In this document: one piece after another, positions 9,283 to 20,282 of the stretch
Layout: the number at the start of each line of letters is the position of its first letter
Position numbering within the stretch: position 1 is the stretch's first letter
Assembly (NCBI GenBank): GCA_021464415.1
Contig: CM038470.1
Span: 41,472,099 to 41,536,098 of the forward strand
Direction: 5' to 3'
DNA from: Lonicera japonica
Lineage: Eukaryota > Streptophyta > Magnoliopsida > Dipsacales > Caprifoliaceae
Length of the DNA: 64,000 nt
Position numbers and translations under genes: made by a program
The notes under the pieces: model-generated
The model's input: only the letters and a program-made list of their open reading frames with translations
Database searches by the model: none
What the model was told of the DNA's origin: nothing

Positions 9283-9856
9283 GGAATGTTTTTGCTGTCC
9301 TTATTTAATTACTAAAATAACCTTTATATACTAGAAATAAATAAATAAAATTTGCTTTCCATGAGATTTGAATGATTGACCTTAAAGATAATAAAAGTAC
9401 GTTCCTACCGCTTGAGCAAGCACAACTCACTTACTTTAAAAGTATTTACCAAGGTTAATATTGCACACACATCGCTTGTCTACGCTTCTAGTATCAACCA
9501 AATCAATGGTCAAGAATGCAACTTATTTTTCATTTTGAGATTTGGTACATTGATTATGTCCTAGAAAGAAATAAACCAATCAATTTGAGATGTGCTGAAA
9601 AAGAAAGTGGGACTATGAACTTGAGATAGTGTAAATAACTTGCATTCACCTACTTAAAAAAAGGAAAAGGAAAAGCTATGAAAACTATCTAGATTTAACA
9701 TGTGTTACCTGTCACCCTCGATTTGACATGAATCCAATGGATGATAGTTCCTTCATATTTGCATCTATGAGAAGGTACCTAAAAGTCCACAAGGCTAAAT
9801 GAATTAATTGCCGAGCCATAATGTTCAGCTGACATTTGAACGAAAGGCAATGGGAT
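9283..9856. other. Non-coding AT-rich DNA flanking Tat-1
   Basis: No gene seen. It contains one tRNA-like, possibly SINE-derived, piece at 9359-9425. No repeat of the Tat-1 internal sequence was recognised here. Confidence 0.5.
9359..9425 (-). repeat. tRNA-derived SINE-like fragment
   Basis: On the minus strand TTGCTCAAGCGGTAGG (9420-9405) resembles a Pol III A box, and ATTCAAATCTCATGG (9373-9359) resembles a B box, at tRNA-like spacing. No clear cloverleaf, so a SINE head is more likely than a tRNA gene. Confidence 0.4.
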
Positions 9857-10235
9857 TAAAGGGCTTGCATCAAAATTATATTATATCTAAAGAAAGGACA
9901 CCTTAGTTTTTTCATTTCAAATGAGGACACTCCTTTTCCTAAAATGCCCTTCCTCCATTTTCCTTTAAAAATCATTTAACCACCACCGCGACCCACCACT
10001 AACCACCCCCTGCTGAAGTTCATGCAGTGGTTGGCCAGCGGTAGTGGTGCTTCGTAAGGCCTAGTAACCACCCATGGGGATAAGGAAGTACAAAAATGTC
10101 GTAAGGTGTCCTTATTAAACAAATGTGGTAAGGTGACCATTCAATAAAAGGGGTGCGTCCTTTGTAATGGACAGAGAACGAAAAGTGTCCTTATTAAACA
10201 AATTTTGGATCAAGCACTTCATGCGTTATGAAAAA
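9857..10235. repeat. MITE-like element with imperfect terminal inverted repeats
   Basis: The left end (gcttgcatcaaaatt ... aaaggacacctta, from 9861) is roughly mirrored by the right end (aagtgtccttattaaacaaattttggatcaagc, to about 10220). Inner copies of taaggtgtcctta face each other near 9893 and 10110. No coding capacity. The edges and superfamily are unresolved. Confidence 0.4.
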
Positions 10236-11149
10236 GTAAGGTGCCCTTCCCTTGATATAATAGAATGACAACCCATTCTCTTTGAAAAAAACGCAAATGT
10301 TTTGGTATCTTTTTCTCTCCCCAAGCGTCCAGGATTTTATCTAAACACATGAAAATTGAAAACATGATCCAACAAAAAAAATGAGGGTATGAGAAAATAA
10401 TTTCCGAATACAAGCATAATAGATAATATGGGGGCCTTGAATTGAATATATGCTATTGTAAACAAAAGGGACACTTGACGATTATGAACCAAAGTTGGTA
10501 TTTCCAATTTAGCCCTCGTATTATTTAATAAAGAAATAAAATTGTTTTTAATGGGGTTTGAACTCACAATCTCTAGGTTAGAAAGAAAATCATCTTGCCA
10601 TTGGACTACCTCATTCATTACTTATTTTCCAATTTAACTTAGATATCCACGTGCATAGGAAAAGTGCATGCACGCGCATTGCGTGTTCTTGAGTGTCTAG
10701 TCAACTTAATCACTAGACTAATAAACTCATTTCATCACTAGATGATGGCTATAAACGGTGCCTTAGACAATGAAAGATTACCCGGTGCGACCATCTCTCC
10801 AAGTTTCAAACAAAGTTTGGTCTTGGCTCCAGCTAGATGCTACTTTTCTGGGGCCACCTAAACAATAAAGACACGAATTAGATACAAAAATCTGGTAATC
10901 TTGAAGAAATCCAGAAATTTGTTTTTTTATGAATTTTACCCTACTTCCAATCATTTCTGAAAGAACAAAATGCTGATCTGAAATAGTAGCAAAGTTGCAG
11001 TATATAAACTAACATAATAGTAATTGGGGTGTTTAAAGGGCATCGTACAAAATTAAAACCAATAAAGGGACACCTTACATTACTATTATAAATTAAAGAC
11101 AATTAATATAAAAGTAACAAGTGTCTTACTAAAGTTAAGAAAAAACCCT
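10236..11149. other. Non-coding DNA with one SINE-like fragment
   Basis: No gene. A second tRNA-like piece lies at 10550-10614. Near 11028-11070 there is another copy of the aaagggacacctta motif of the preceding MITE. Confidence 0.45.
10550..10614 (-). repeat. tRNA-derived SINE-like fragment
   Basis: Minus strand GGTAGTCCAATGGCAAG (10610-10594) resembles an A box and TGAGTTCAAACCCC (10566-10553) a B box. The spacing fits a tRNA-derived SINE head. Confidence 0.45.
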
Positions 11150-11220
11150 TTCTTTTTTGGTTAATTACGAGTTGTGCCATCAACCTCCCACTCCTCTCAC
11201 ACGATTTGCAATCCAGTTCT

Positions 11221-11385
11221 ACTCACGCGATTTAGTGCAAAATCGTTTTTGCACTAAATGCGCGTGTAATCTTTAGAAACATTTCACTGCAAAAACGATT
11301 TTGCACTAAATGCGCGTGCAATATACTAAAAATATTTGACTGCAAAAACCCTTTTGTACTAAATCCGAGTGCAATTTAGCATAGA
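11221..11385. repeat. 52-bp tandem repeat with a hairpin-forming inverted repeat
   Basis: The block gcactaaatgcgcgtg recurs at 11251, 11303 and (diverged) 11356. At 11230-11259 atttagtgcaaaa is mirrored by ttttgcactaaat around a 4-base centre, a near-perfect hairpin. No gene. Confidence 0.7.
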
Positions 11386-12480
11386 TAATCAAAATGTTTC
11401 GCATTCAAATAAACAACTTGCAAAGAATAGCAAACATCTCGATATTATTTATTCCACAAAAATAGAAAAACATCACCATTCATATATCAAAATCAAAATT
11501 ACATTCTTTTAATATCAAAACTAAAGGAATCTGAAAAAATTCTCAATCATACCATGAATTTCAAAATTCCAAATATTCTCTAAATGTAATTATACTATGC
11601 AATAGTAAAATCTAAACAATCGATGCAGTGCACGTCTTCTTATTGTGATATCAAGATCCCTAAAAAATGAGACATAAAAACTTAGAAGCAATACATTGCA
11701 TAACAAACGTGTATGTTCATTCATTCACATATGAAATCACACATTTAAACTAACCAAAACCTACAATATAAGAATTAAATGTAGAAATAATGCACTTAAA
11801 AAAACTTAGATCAAAAACTGAAAAACTGCAAAATCAGTTTTGTAGTTTTTTCTGCACAAAGGAGAAAAACGAAAAACAGAGCATAACAAAGATGCTAAAA
11901 CTACCTATAAGAACATGAACAATCACTCATTATTGGATCAAATCTTCCAAATATAAGCTAAAACAGCCAAAATGAAGTAGTATTTCTATAACTTTTGCAC
12001 AAATATAAGCGTAAAACGTGATAGCTCTCTATAATCTAAATATATAATCAAAACTAAAAAACTGCAAAATCAGTTTTGCAGTTTTTCTGTAGTTGGGAGG
12101 AAAATAAAAAGAAAACAGAGTATTCATCAAATCCTCCATAATCTAAATATACATGGATTGATTAAACACTATTTCATCAAATCCTCTAAAGATAAGCTAC
12201 AATAAACCAAAACGAAGCAAAATCACATTTAAAAACATGAAAAAAAAGCTATACCTAGATAGTGCTTCAACATCCATAGAACTAAGAAATTTCTTCTCCT
12301 TTCCTTTATTAATCCCGTCGATCTAAGATGTTTTTCGTCAATCTAAGATGATAGCATTCCTCTCTTGAATCAGAGTGTAATTTCCCCTCTCTTCCAGTCG
12401 AATTGTGTCGCCTCTCCTCCGAATTGCGTCGCCTCTCGCTCCTCACTGTTTCTGCGTGCATGATTATGAGTTGAAAGAGG
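11386..12480. repeat. Non-coding region with an imperfect duplication of about 240-bp spacing
   Basis: The segment near 11818-11960 (aaaactgcaaaatcagtttt, then agcataacaaag, then aaatataagctaaaacagcc) is repeated in diverged form at 12055-12205. 12310-12450 is richer in C and has repeated gaattgygtcgcctctc blocks. It may be the body of a non-autonomous DNA transposon, but I found no terminal repeats. Confidence 0.45.
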
Positions 12481-14765
12481 GAAGGGTAGTTTAGTCATTT
12501 TAAAATTCTTAAATTATCTAATTTATAAAAGACAAAATACTTACAACTAACCTAAAAGCTAAAATTGTCCTTACAATAAAACAATAATGTTAAAAAATCC
12601 TTCATTCATTAAGCTAATATATGATGTCTTTTTGTTGTATAAAATTATGAAAGAAGGTCTCTGAACCTATTTTCCCATAGTAATTATAGTCGCAAACAAC
12701 TAGGATCCAGCCCTTGTGTTTCAAACTTTTTAGGATGGGGTCCACTACTTTTCTTTTAAATGATGCAGTCCCTATAGATACTCTTTGTTTGTATTTCTCG
12801 CATAGCGTAACAGTATCTCCCGCAAAATTACCGCCACAAAAATTGGTATCTGCCAGCCACAAAAATAGTATATTCCACTGAAAAAAAGGGCATTTGCTGC
12901 CAAGAAAATTAGTATCAATCAAATGGTATCTTTGGATCTGAGTCCTCCTTAGAGGCAAATACCAAAAAAGAGTTATCTACAACAAATGTATGCTTAAAAA
13001 AAAAGTTGTGGACCACAACCTAAGAATTTTCAAACTTAGATACCGGATCCTAAATGCCAATTATGGTCGATCCTAGAAACTACCATTTCATTTTCCTTTT
13101 TCTTCTTTCCCCATTCTAAAATAGAACAACATTGATGGAGACTAAGAGTGGAATAGGTCTCAAACCCAAGAATTATACATAGATGCCAGCAAATACAACT
13201 ATCAAAGTTTTCTAATATACAGTAAACAGTAATTAAAAACCAACTAATAAATCTCTCTCTTTCATTTTACCTTGATGAAAATGGAATTTCCATTGACTGA
13301 TATAAACCTGAAGTAATCCCTCCATGTCAATTCAAACAAAAGAAAGCATGATCATTAATTCATACATAAACTTTGAATTGTGCTAGAATTTCAAACTGCA
13401 AACATATAAAATGTTGATTTAAAAATTAGTGCAGTTGCAGATACATTGTGTCATAAGATATGGCTTTGCCTAAACTCTGATGTGTACGACTGAAATTTGA
13501 GAAACTCTCATTTCAAAACATTTACATTAATTGGTCTGAAAACTGGCAAGCCATTTGATAGCAACATATTAAAGAGGAAAAGAAAAAAATGCTAATGAGG
13601 AAAAAGTTCCTGAATTTGACCATCCTCTACATCCAAATTTGGCAAAACTACCGACTACCTATAGGGCTCATTTGGTTGCGTAAATTGCCTAGTTTTAAAC
13701 TTGGTTCACTTTCAATTAAATTGCAATTCGTGCATTTATAAATAATTCAATTCCAATTCATGAAGTGTTTGGAAGACTTAAATAAGAAATTCTGAATCTT
13801 AGAATAAAGAAAATGTTTTGATTTTCTATGTTATTTATATTTTTTACTAGAGCCATCAACTTCAAGTGTAGACACTAGATTTCCCAGAAATATGGAGTTC
13901 AAGTGTATTTCCTGGTTGTACAATTAGGCAATGTTAAGTTTTAATTGAAATGACATTATTTGACTTTTCAGGAATCAACTTGAATTATCGTATCTGCAAT
14001 TCTTCAATTCGAGAAAGATAATCCGAAGAGATAGTTGGAGAAATATATACAGTAGATAGGTACCAGTATGTGGAGTCATTTGAGTGTCTCTCTTTTCAAA
14101 TCTCTTTAACTTAAGAAAACAATAAATAAAAGAAAATTAAGGTGAAGCTTCTACGCATGATCAATATCTACATTGGCCAAGTTATTTAGTTAAGCAACAT
14201 CTAAAATGAGAAAAGGATTGTACCTCTTCATATATGAAACGTGGAGAGAGGCTTCCAAAAGCAAGCCATGGGGAGAATTTTGTTGAGTAATCAGGTCCTA
14301 AAACCCTGTTTCGAGTTTCTTTATACTTCAAAAAAAAATCCTACAAAAGCATAATGATTCAAAGAAACTGCATTTTGTGTTGAGCAATGGTACTCAACCC
14401 AAAAAAAAGTCTCAAAAGCACAATCCAAAAGTAACTTTCAACCAATTAGACCATTCCTCACTTTCTCTCTCCAAGATTCCTATACTAATGTGTGGTTCAA
14501 ATTCATTTGGACTACACCTTTTGGGACATTTTTTGGGCTCCCTGGCATTTTTCTTTTGTGATTCTTTATTAATTTATTATTATATAGGTTATTAAGTGTT
14601 ACAATCGTATCTCTTTTATGTCCTTTTCCATCTTTTATTTATTTTATTTCCTCATTGTAACCCTAGTTTTTATATGCAAATAAAAACTTTGGCCCTCACC
14701 CATTTTGACTAGGTTTTCAAAGGTTTTCTAATGAATTGTCGTACTTATTAGATTGGACGGGAATA
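12481..14765. other. Non-coding DNA
   Basis: Nothing gene-like found. A segment at 13018-13065 (aattttcaaac ... ccggatcctaaatgcc) recurs near 53028-53075 and marks a low-copy dispersed repeat. 13660-13690 (ggctcatttggttgcg) looks like the end of a hAT-type MITE, but no matching opposite end was found. Confidence 0.45.
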
Positions 14766-14839
14766 CAGGACTGACAGGACTTGAACCCACAACTTCCACC
14801 ATGAAAGGGCGGTGCTCTGACCAACTGAACTACAATCCC
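14766..14839 (-). tRNA. Chloroplast-type trnD copy with anticodon UUC
   Basis: The 74-nt minus-strand sequence folds as a full cloverleaf: acceptor GGGATTG/CAGTCCT, D stem GTTC/GAGC, anticodon stem CCGCC/GGTGG, T arm GTGGG-TTCAAGT-CCTGT, discriminator G. It closely resembles the chloroplast tRNA-Asp(GUC) gene. The anticodon (14803-14805) reads UUC, a glutamate anticodon, instead of GUC, and several stem pairs have become G-U. It is likely a plastid (or plastid-like mitochondrial) fragment in the nucleus. A and B boxes are acceptable, so transcription is possible but unproven. Confidence 0.75.
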
Positions 14840-15549
14840 ATGGAAATAAAGGATCTAACAGAATGATTTTTATGAATCAGAATTAGCAAGTAGTTTGAAA
14901 TGTGAATTGAATCTAATATTCAAACTAGTCTGAACCAGACATGGATGAAATGTAATTCCTTTGAATGACTCTTCTTTGTTCCATATCAATGGAAATCAGT
15001 CACTATTGCAACAACTAGTTCCAAGACAAGTTTGCCAACAATTCAAACTGGGATCCATCTCAAAAAGAGGGGAAAAATATTTAAGAAATCCAAAACAAGT
15101 TAAGGGTGCTGAAATACAGAGTACAATAGCTAATAGCTTCGTTGGACAATAGCCAATGGCTGTAGTGTCAACTTAGGACATGTTATTTGGTGCAAAACTC
15201 AATGTGTATAGAGCCCCGCATCTTCTTGGAAAAACTCACAAGAATCACTAAAGTGCATTATATAGTTCCATATAGCCATCCATACTAACAAAATCCTGGG
15301 CCATCCAATCTTCATATCCCCTCTTGTGATATTGGGTGAGTTCTTGTAAAGTACTTCAATTTTTATTGCACACCTAACAATTTGTTTAAGGCATGGACCT
15401 AGTCTAGGTAATTTACACCCTTCGATTTTGAGGGCTTAGGGTTTAAGCACCATCCACGGAAAAGGTGCCAACTCAATCAAGTGGGAAAATCATCTTTTAA
15501 TAGAGCTCTAATAAAAAAATAGAATGCATAATTGGTGATTGGAGAAGAC

Positions 15550-15552
<3 letters not shown>
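14840..15552. other. Non-coding DNA after the trnD copy
   Basis: No gene recognised. I did not see further plastid sequence next to the trnD copy. Confidence 0.45.

Positions 15553-15584
<32 letters not shown>
15553..15584. repeat. (GA)n microsatellite
   Basis: About 16 uninterrupted GA units. Confidence 0.95.
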
Positions 15585-15587
<3 letters not shown>

Positions 15588-15906
15588 CAGTGTTCTAAAA
15601 ATACCCGCCTAGGGCTGATTATACCCTTCCTAGGCGCTAGGCGGTGGTCTGCTACATAGCAGCTGCCTAGTCATTCAGGATTGATTCGGCAAAACTAAGG
15701 GAGTTTTTCACACCTTTTTGATTGGGGTTTTAGACTTTGGCCACCATTAATAATGCATAATTAGACTTTGGTCATCTTTTTGTTTAGAATTAAACTTTAT
15801 CCAACATTTTGTAACTTCCATTAACTAAACCATTAGTTAGGTTTTTTTCCCCAATTATACTCTTGTGGTTGAAGTCTAATATATATAAATAACTAGTGGC
15901 TAAAGT
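15585..15906. other. Short repeat-rich non-coding DNA
   Basis: It contains the palindromic piece ctaggcgctaggcgg near 15630 and a diverged direct repeat of ttagactttggccaccat / ttagactttggtcatctt (15729 and 15762). No gene. Confidence 0.4.
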
Positions 15907-15924
15907 CATACACTACCTGATAAA

Positions 15925-16375
15925 AGGTCTTAAGAGACTGACTCTAACAGTCGCTTAAGACCCCTTTTTCCGTCTCTTAAGTCTTAAGCGACTAACTGTC
16001 AGTCACTTAAGTATAATTGCACTAACCTAGTGACTGTAGTTCTTAAAGCGACTGAGAAATTTGGTTCAATCGCTTAAGAGACTTTTAAGCCACAGACTCA
16101 AATTCCGTCGCTTAAAGGTTAGGCAACTAAAGGAAATAACTTAGTCACTTAAGTTAGGCTAGCTTAAGCAACTAACAATGGCTTTGTCAATCGCTTAAGT
16201 TAAGCCAGCTTAAGCGACTAACAATGACTTTGTCAGTCTCTTAAGCTTGAGCAACTAACAAGGCTTTCTTAGTCTCTTAAACTTGGTCACTTAAAAGAGT
16301 GCTTTTACTTGTCAATCGCTTAAGCTGGCTACTTAAGTGACTTACAATTGCTATGTCAGTCGCTTAAGTGAAAAA
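15925..16375. repeat. Subterminal array of GTCGCTTAAG-type motifs
   Basis: Roughly 16-20 copies of a motif built on gtcgcttaag or cttaagcgac, in both directions, some paired into palindromes such as cgcttaagttaagccagcttaagcgac. Such arrays bind the element-encoded protein in known CACTA transposons; that role is inferred here. Confidence 0.8.
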
Positions 16376-16689
16376 TTACCATTTCACAAGCGTGTGCACA
16401 TTTTTAGCAACCTACAAGTTTACCGAACCTGTAATTCAAATCAATTAACACCTACAATTCAAACAAATTCATAACTAAACTTACAATTCACAGCCAAACT
16501 TGCAATTCAAACCAATACGATTTCAACAAGTATCAACATAGAAAGTCAGCAGAAATACATGCATGTAATTCACAAACAACATACAAACATTAATGTAATT
16601 CACTTACAACATTAAAAAATTTGTTCACAAAAAATACAAGTATAATAACAAAAATCGCAAAAGTACAAATTTGGTTAAATAAAAAAGTT

Positions 16690-16824
16690 CATCTTTAGCT
16701 ATTATTCGAACTAGTCACCACCTGACGGGAGAGTAATCGTCGTTTCGTCCGCGCCTTCCTCGTGCAAGGGATGTTCGGCTCTCTATTCTTCTACGAAAGC
16801 TGTCGCCCTAGCTCTCATTTTCTC
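16690..16824 (-). pseudogene. Exon-like fragment, unknown
   Basis: On the minus strand a good acceptor (ttgttatttgcag) precedes EKMRARATAFVEE, then a stop; the following codons in frame spell HPLHEEGADETTITLPSGGD. It looks like the last exon of a decayed gene, perhaps of the host transposon. I cannot name it. Confidence 0.3.
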
Positions 16825-17037
16825 CTGCAAATAACAATCCAATAACAATTAATATCACAGAAAAAAATAGGTTGCATTTTTGCTTATACTAAAGTTAAAA
16901 TAAGACAAATCAATTCAACAGGGTAAAAGACCAAATGCAATTTACAAGCTTGAAACTAAATACTTATAAAAACAGAACAATATAGGTTTTTTGGTTGTTT
17001 AGTGTTGTTCAAGTTTGACGATTACTGTCCCTCCATC

Positions 17038-17162
17038 TCAATTGAGGATTTTGACAGATTTAATAGCTTCTAGCACTAGTTTGGGGATGAAGTTGACACT
17101 GTCGATAATTAAGGCATGCTTTGGACATCGATCCATAACATTAGCGATCGAGAACACCCATT
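17038..17162 (-). pseudogene. Exon-like fragment, unknown
   Basis: A pyrimidine-rich acceptor (tatttttcgcatttag) at 17163 is followed by a 41-codon open frame ending in TGA. It reads WVFSIANVMDRCPKHALIID and continues hydrophobic. The composition is protein-like rather than random, but I do not recognise the family. Confidence 0.3.
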
Positions 17163-17441
17163 CTAAATGCGAAAAATATGTCAAAACAATAGAAAATTAA
17201 GATGTCCAATAAAGAAAAATAGAAAAGGATTGCAAGTGTAATTTGTTGTGATTTAAGGAATGGAGAGATCGAAGCAGAACTTGTATGTATAGGGTGAGGC
17301 TATTGGCTGATTAATTAATTAATTCTGTAATCAAATTTGGAGCATCTAATGTGCATATATATTTACTATATTCGTGGCTGCTGCTTATCCCTAACACATC
17401 CCTAATTAAAAAATTCTTCTTTCTTTTTTTGGTCAACAAAG

Positions 17442-18269
17442 GAGGACCAATCTATTATGCTATTTGCAAATGATATTGTCCTAATGGGTGAGTCCAGAGA
17501 AGAGCTAAATGGGAAGGTGGAAACTTGGAGACAAAATTTAGAAGCGCATGGCTTTCGTTTAAGCATAAGTAAGACAGAATATATGGAGTGCAAGTTCAGT
17601 AAAAGGCGGAGCACTACTAACTTAGAGGTAAAAGTTGGGGACAATGTCATACCACAAGTCACTCGGTTTAAGTATCTTGGATCCATTATACAAGAAGATG
17701 GGGAGATAGAGGGAGATGTAAATCACCGGATTCAAGCAGGATGGTTGAAATGGAGGAAAGCTTCGGGTGTGTTATGTGATAAAAAGGTACCACTCAAGTT
17801 AAAAGGAAAATTTTATCGTACCGCGGTTAGACCAGCGATGTTGTATGGGACTGAGTGTTGGGCGGTCAAAAGCCAACACGAGAATAAACTAAGTGTAGCT
17901 GAGATGAGAATGTTGAGATGGATGAGTGGCAAGACTAGGAAAGATAAGATCAGGAATGTTACCATCAGAGAGGGAGTTGGGGTGGCACCTATTACAGAAA
18001 AGATGGTTGAATCTCGACTTAGATGGTTTGGGCATGTATGGAGGAGACCTGTAGATGCCATGGTAAGGAGAGTTGATCATATGGAGGGAAGCCTAGTTGT
18101 TAGAGGCAGAGGAAGACCTAGAAAAACTATAGGTGAAACTATTAAGAAGGATTTAGAGGCGAATGGTTTCACTATAGATATGATTCACGACAGACCACTA
18201 TGGCGTCGTTTAATCCATGTAGCCGACCCCACCTAGTGGGATAAAGGCTTGTTGTTGTTGTTGTTGTAA
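17442..18269 (+). mobile_element. 5'-truncated RTE-type LINE with (TTG)n tail
   Basis: Only the last part of the reverse transcriptase frame remains, followed by a short 3' UTR and a TTG microsatellite tail (18248-18267) in place of poly(A). That tail is typical of plant RTE-like elements. I could not define a target duplication. Confidence 0.85.
17457..18236 (+). pseudogene. LINE reverse transcriptase, C-terminal 259 residues
   Basis: It opens with MLFANDIVLMGESREELNG, the RT catalytic box, but the usual FADD reads FAND, losing one catalytic Asp. Then come the thumb region (KTEYMECKFS, RFKYLGSIIQEDGEI) and the C-terminal part (MLRWMSGKTRKDKIRN, RLRWFGHVWRRP), closing with PLWRRLIHVADPT before the stop. 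The frame is open for 259 codons, yet the fingers, most of the palm and the endonuclease are missing through 5' truncation, so it is inactive. In an intact element the protein nicks DNA and primes reverse transcription at the target. Confidence 0.88.
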
Positions 18270-18565
18270 CTTAACAATAAAAACGGGAAGAAATGACCAA
18301 ATTTACCTTTTTATGATGCATTTGATCTGATTTATGATCCTTAAAAGCCACCTAGAAGATGCTCAGACCAAAATACTAAATTTATTTATATCAATTAGAC
18401 AGCAACTAACTAACACCCACATTTTGTCACGGGTCAAGTGAGTGTAGCAAGCTTACTTACAAGATATTATCCATGGCTAATTACAAGGTATTATACATGG
18501 AAAAAATTAGCCATGGATAATATCCATGATTAGTAATATTGACATGCTAGTATAAATATATATAT
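18270..18565. other. Non-coding DNA between LINE and MITE
   Basis: Contains the diverged repeat ttacaaggtattatacatgg / ttacaagatattatccatgg near 18458 and 18480. No gene. Confidence 0.4.
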
Positions 18566-18958
18566 GGGGAAGGATCTTAAGAGGACCATTTTTTTGGTCC
18601 TTAAATGCGGACTAATCAATTTGAGGGGGTAAACGGATGAACTTTTTTGAGAAAACTTAGTGAAAATGATTTCCATAATTAGTAGATCACCTCCACTAAA
18701 TTTTATTGAAACATTCAATCAAGAAGAGGGTTATAATTAAAAAATTGATATATATGCACTTTTTTGGCAATTAAAATTTAAGATGTTTAGCTAACCCACT
18801 TCCCGATTGAATTTTTTGATAAAATTTGGTAGAGATGATCTACTAATCATGGAGATCATCTTCACCAAGTTTCATAAAAAAATTCATCCTTTTACCCCCT
18901 TAAAATGATTGGTCCGTATTTAAGGACCAAATAAATTGTCCTCTTTAGATCCTTCCCC
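18566..18958. mobile_element. Foldback MITE with arms of about 160 bp
   Basis: The left arm (18566-18727, starting GGGGAAGGATCTTAAGAGGA) pairs with the reverse complement of the right arm (18795-18958, starting GGGGAAGGATCTAAAGAGGA) along nearly its full length. The central spacer is about 65 bp. The element sits in TATATA on both sides, consistent with a TA target, which suggests a Tc1/mariner- or PIF-like source. It has no coding capacity. Confidence 0.88.
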
Positions 18959-19014
18959 TATATATATATATGTATATATCCTGTTTGACTATGAAGATGG
19001 GCAAAATATTAATA

Positions 19015-19206
19015 TTACAAGTAAGAAACTACACACAACTTTTGCAGGAACTTATGATTATCAGTGACCCTAAAGTTAACGTTAATAAATTGTTGGCGAT
19101 CACTAGTACCATGTTTTCGAACATCGACCTCCTTGTATGCTAATTCACTACTCTCGGATGTGCATTCGCTACTCGCGGATATGCATTTGAGTAGTGCAGT
19201 TCTCAA
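19015..19206 (-). pseudogene. Exon-like fragment, unknown
   Basis: A 63-codon minus-strand frame is rich in Ser and Glu in its first third (ISASSECTSESSELAYKEV) and ends KFLQKLCVVSYL. It lies between other minus-strand exon candidates within the CACTA-like region. Family not recognised. Confidence 0.25.
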
Positions 19207-19394
19207 CCTATCATAAGTCGGTAGTTTCTCTACAGCTGCCTTTTTAAGCTCATTCGGATATGACCAATACTCAAAAATTAGATTGCTTCAGAAATTTCAC
19301 AACTACAATTATATTTCCGAATAAGAAAATCACACTGATAACTATCTAATTCATCACAATAAACCTGTAAAAAAAATTCATATCATTCACTCAC

Positions 19395-19537
19395 TTGGTT
19401 TTTCTAGTAGAATTGGTTTTCTTCACTTTCTTGCTCTTTATCCTCCCAAGACTCCTTTATGTCGTTTTCATCCACGTCTTCATCATATAAACTTTTTATT
19501 ACCTCCTTTTTTATAACCTCTGGAGCTGGCTCATCCT
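19395..19537 (-). pseudogene. Acidic exon-like fragment
   Basis: After a possible acceptor (tttcatag) the minus strand reads DEPAPEVIKKEVIKSLYDED and continues highly acidic to EENQFY. It could be an exon of the same decayed gene as 19015-19206. No known domain. Confidence 0.25.
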
Positions 19538-19874
19538 ATGAAACATCAAATATTACAGATCAAAATCTATTAAAAGTATACTAGTTCACACTAACAAGAA
19601 ATAAAATTGACAAAATATAAGTTTTGAAAGTTAAGATATGGAAGAAGACGGTATATAAAAGCATTGCCAGATTTGCCCAATTGTGTAGCACACTTAGGCA
19701 GCCGAGACTTCCTATTTTAATTAAAAATCTTGATTACAAAAGAAAGGCTTTCTAACTTTTTAGGTGATTCAAAGAGGAACAATGGGAGGTGAGTGGAAAA
19801 TTACTTTATCGAAACTTTTAACAAGGAAGTCATACTAAGAAATCTGGCCGCGCAGGACCACATGCTTTTGGAAA

Positions 19875-20052
19875 TCCAATGTTCAATGCTAAATTGGATT
19901 CGGTGGGAGTACACAACATATATACTTATACAAAGTGTAACATGAACCATCCCCAACATGTATGCTTTTACATATATAGTAATTTATATTGTTATTGGAT
20001 TTTAATGGTTATTTTCTTGTCCAATGTTCAATGCTAAATTGGATTCGGTGGG
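19875..20052. repeat. 33-bp exact direct repeat
   Basis: A 33-base sequence starting tccaatgttcaatgctaaat and ending attcggtggg occurs at 19875-19907 and, identical, at 20020-20052. The surrounding DNA is not repeated. Confidence 0.85.
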
Positions 20053-20282
20053 TTCATATAATGAGGATGAGAAAGATAAAAAAAAATGACTCTCTTGACT
20101 CCACTCATTGCCCATTTGTTAACCACATATTTATTTATCTATATAGGAGAAGACACAAATGAAAATATACATACAAACATATGCTTCTCATGAGGTCCTT
20201 ATTGACTGTCTCTTAGATCCATATTCCTTGATGAAGACTGTTTCTGCTGTTGTTTGTTAAATTGCTGCTGCTGCTGCTATGT

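Noticed and set aside
17813..18061. 82-codon minus-strand frame
   Set aside because: Opposite-strand shadow of the LINE reverse transcriptase.
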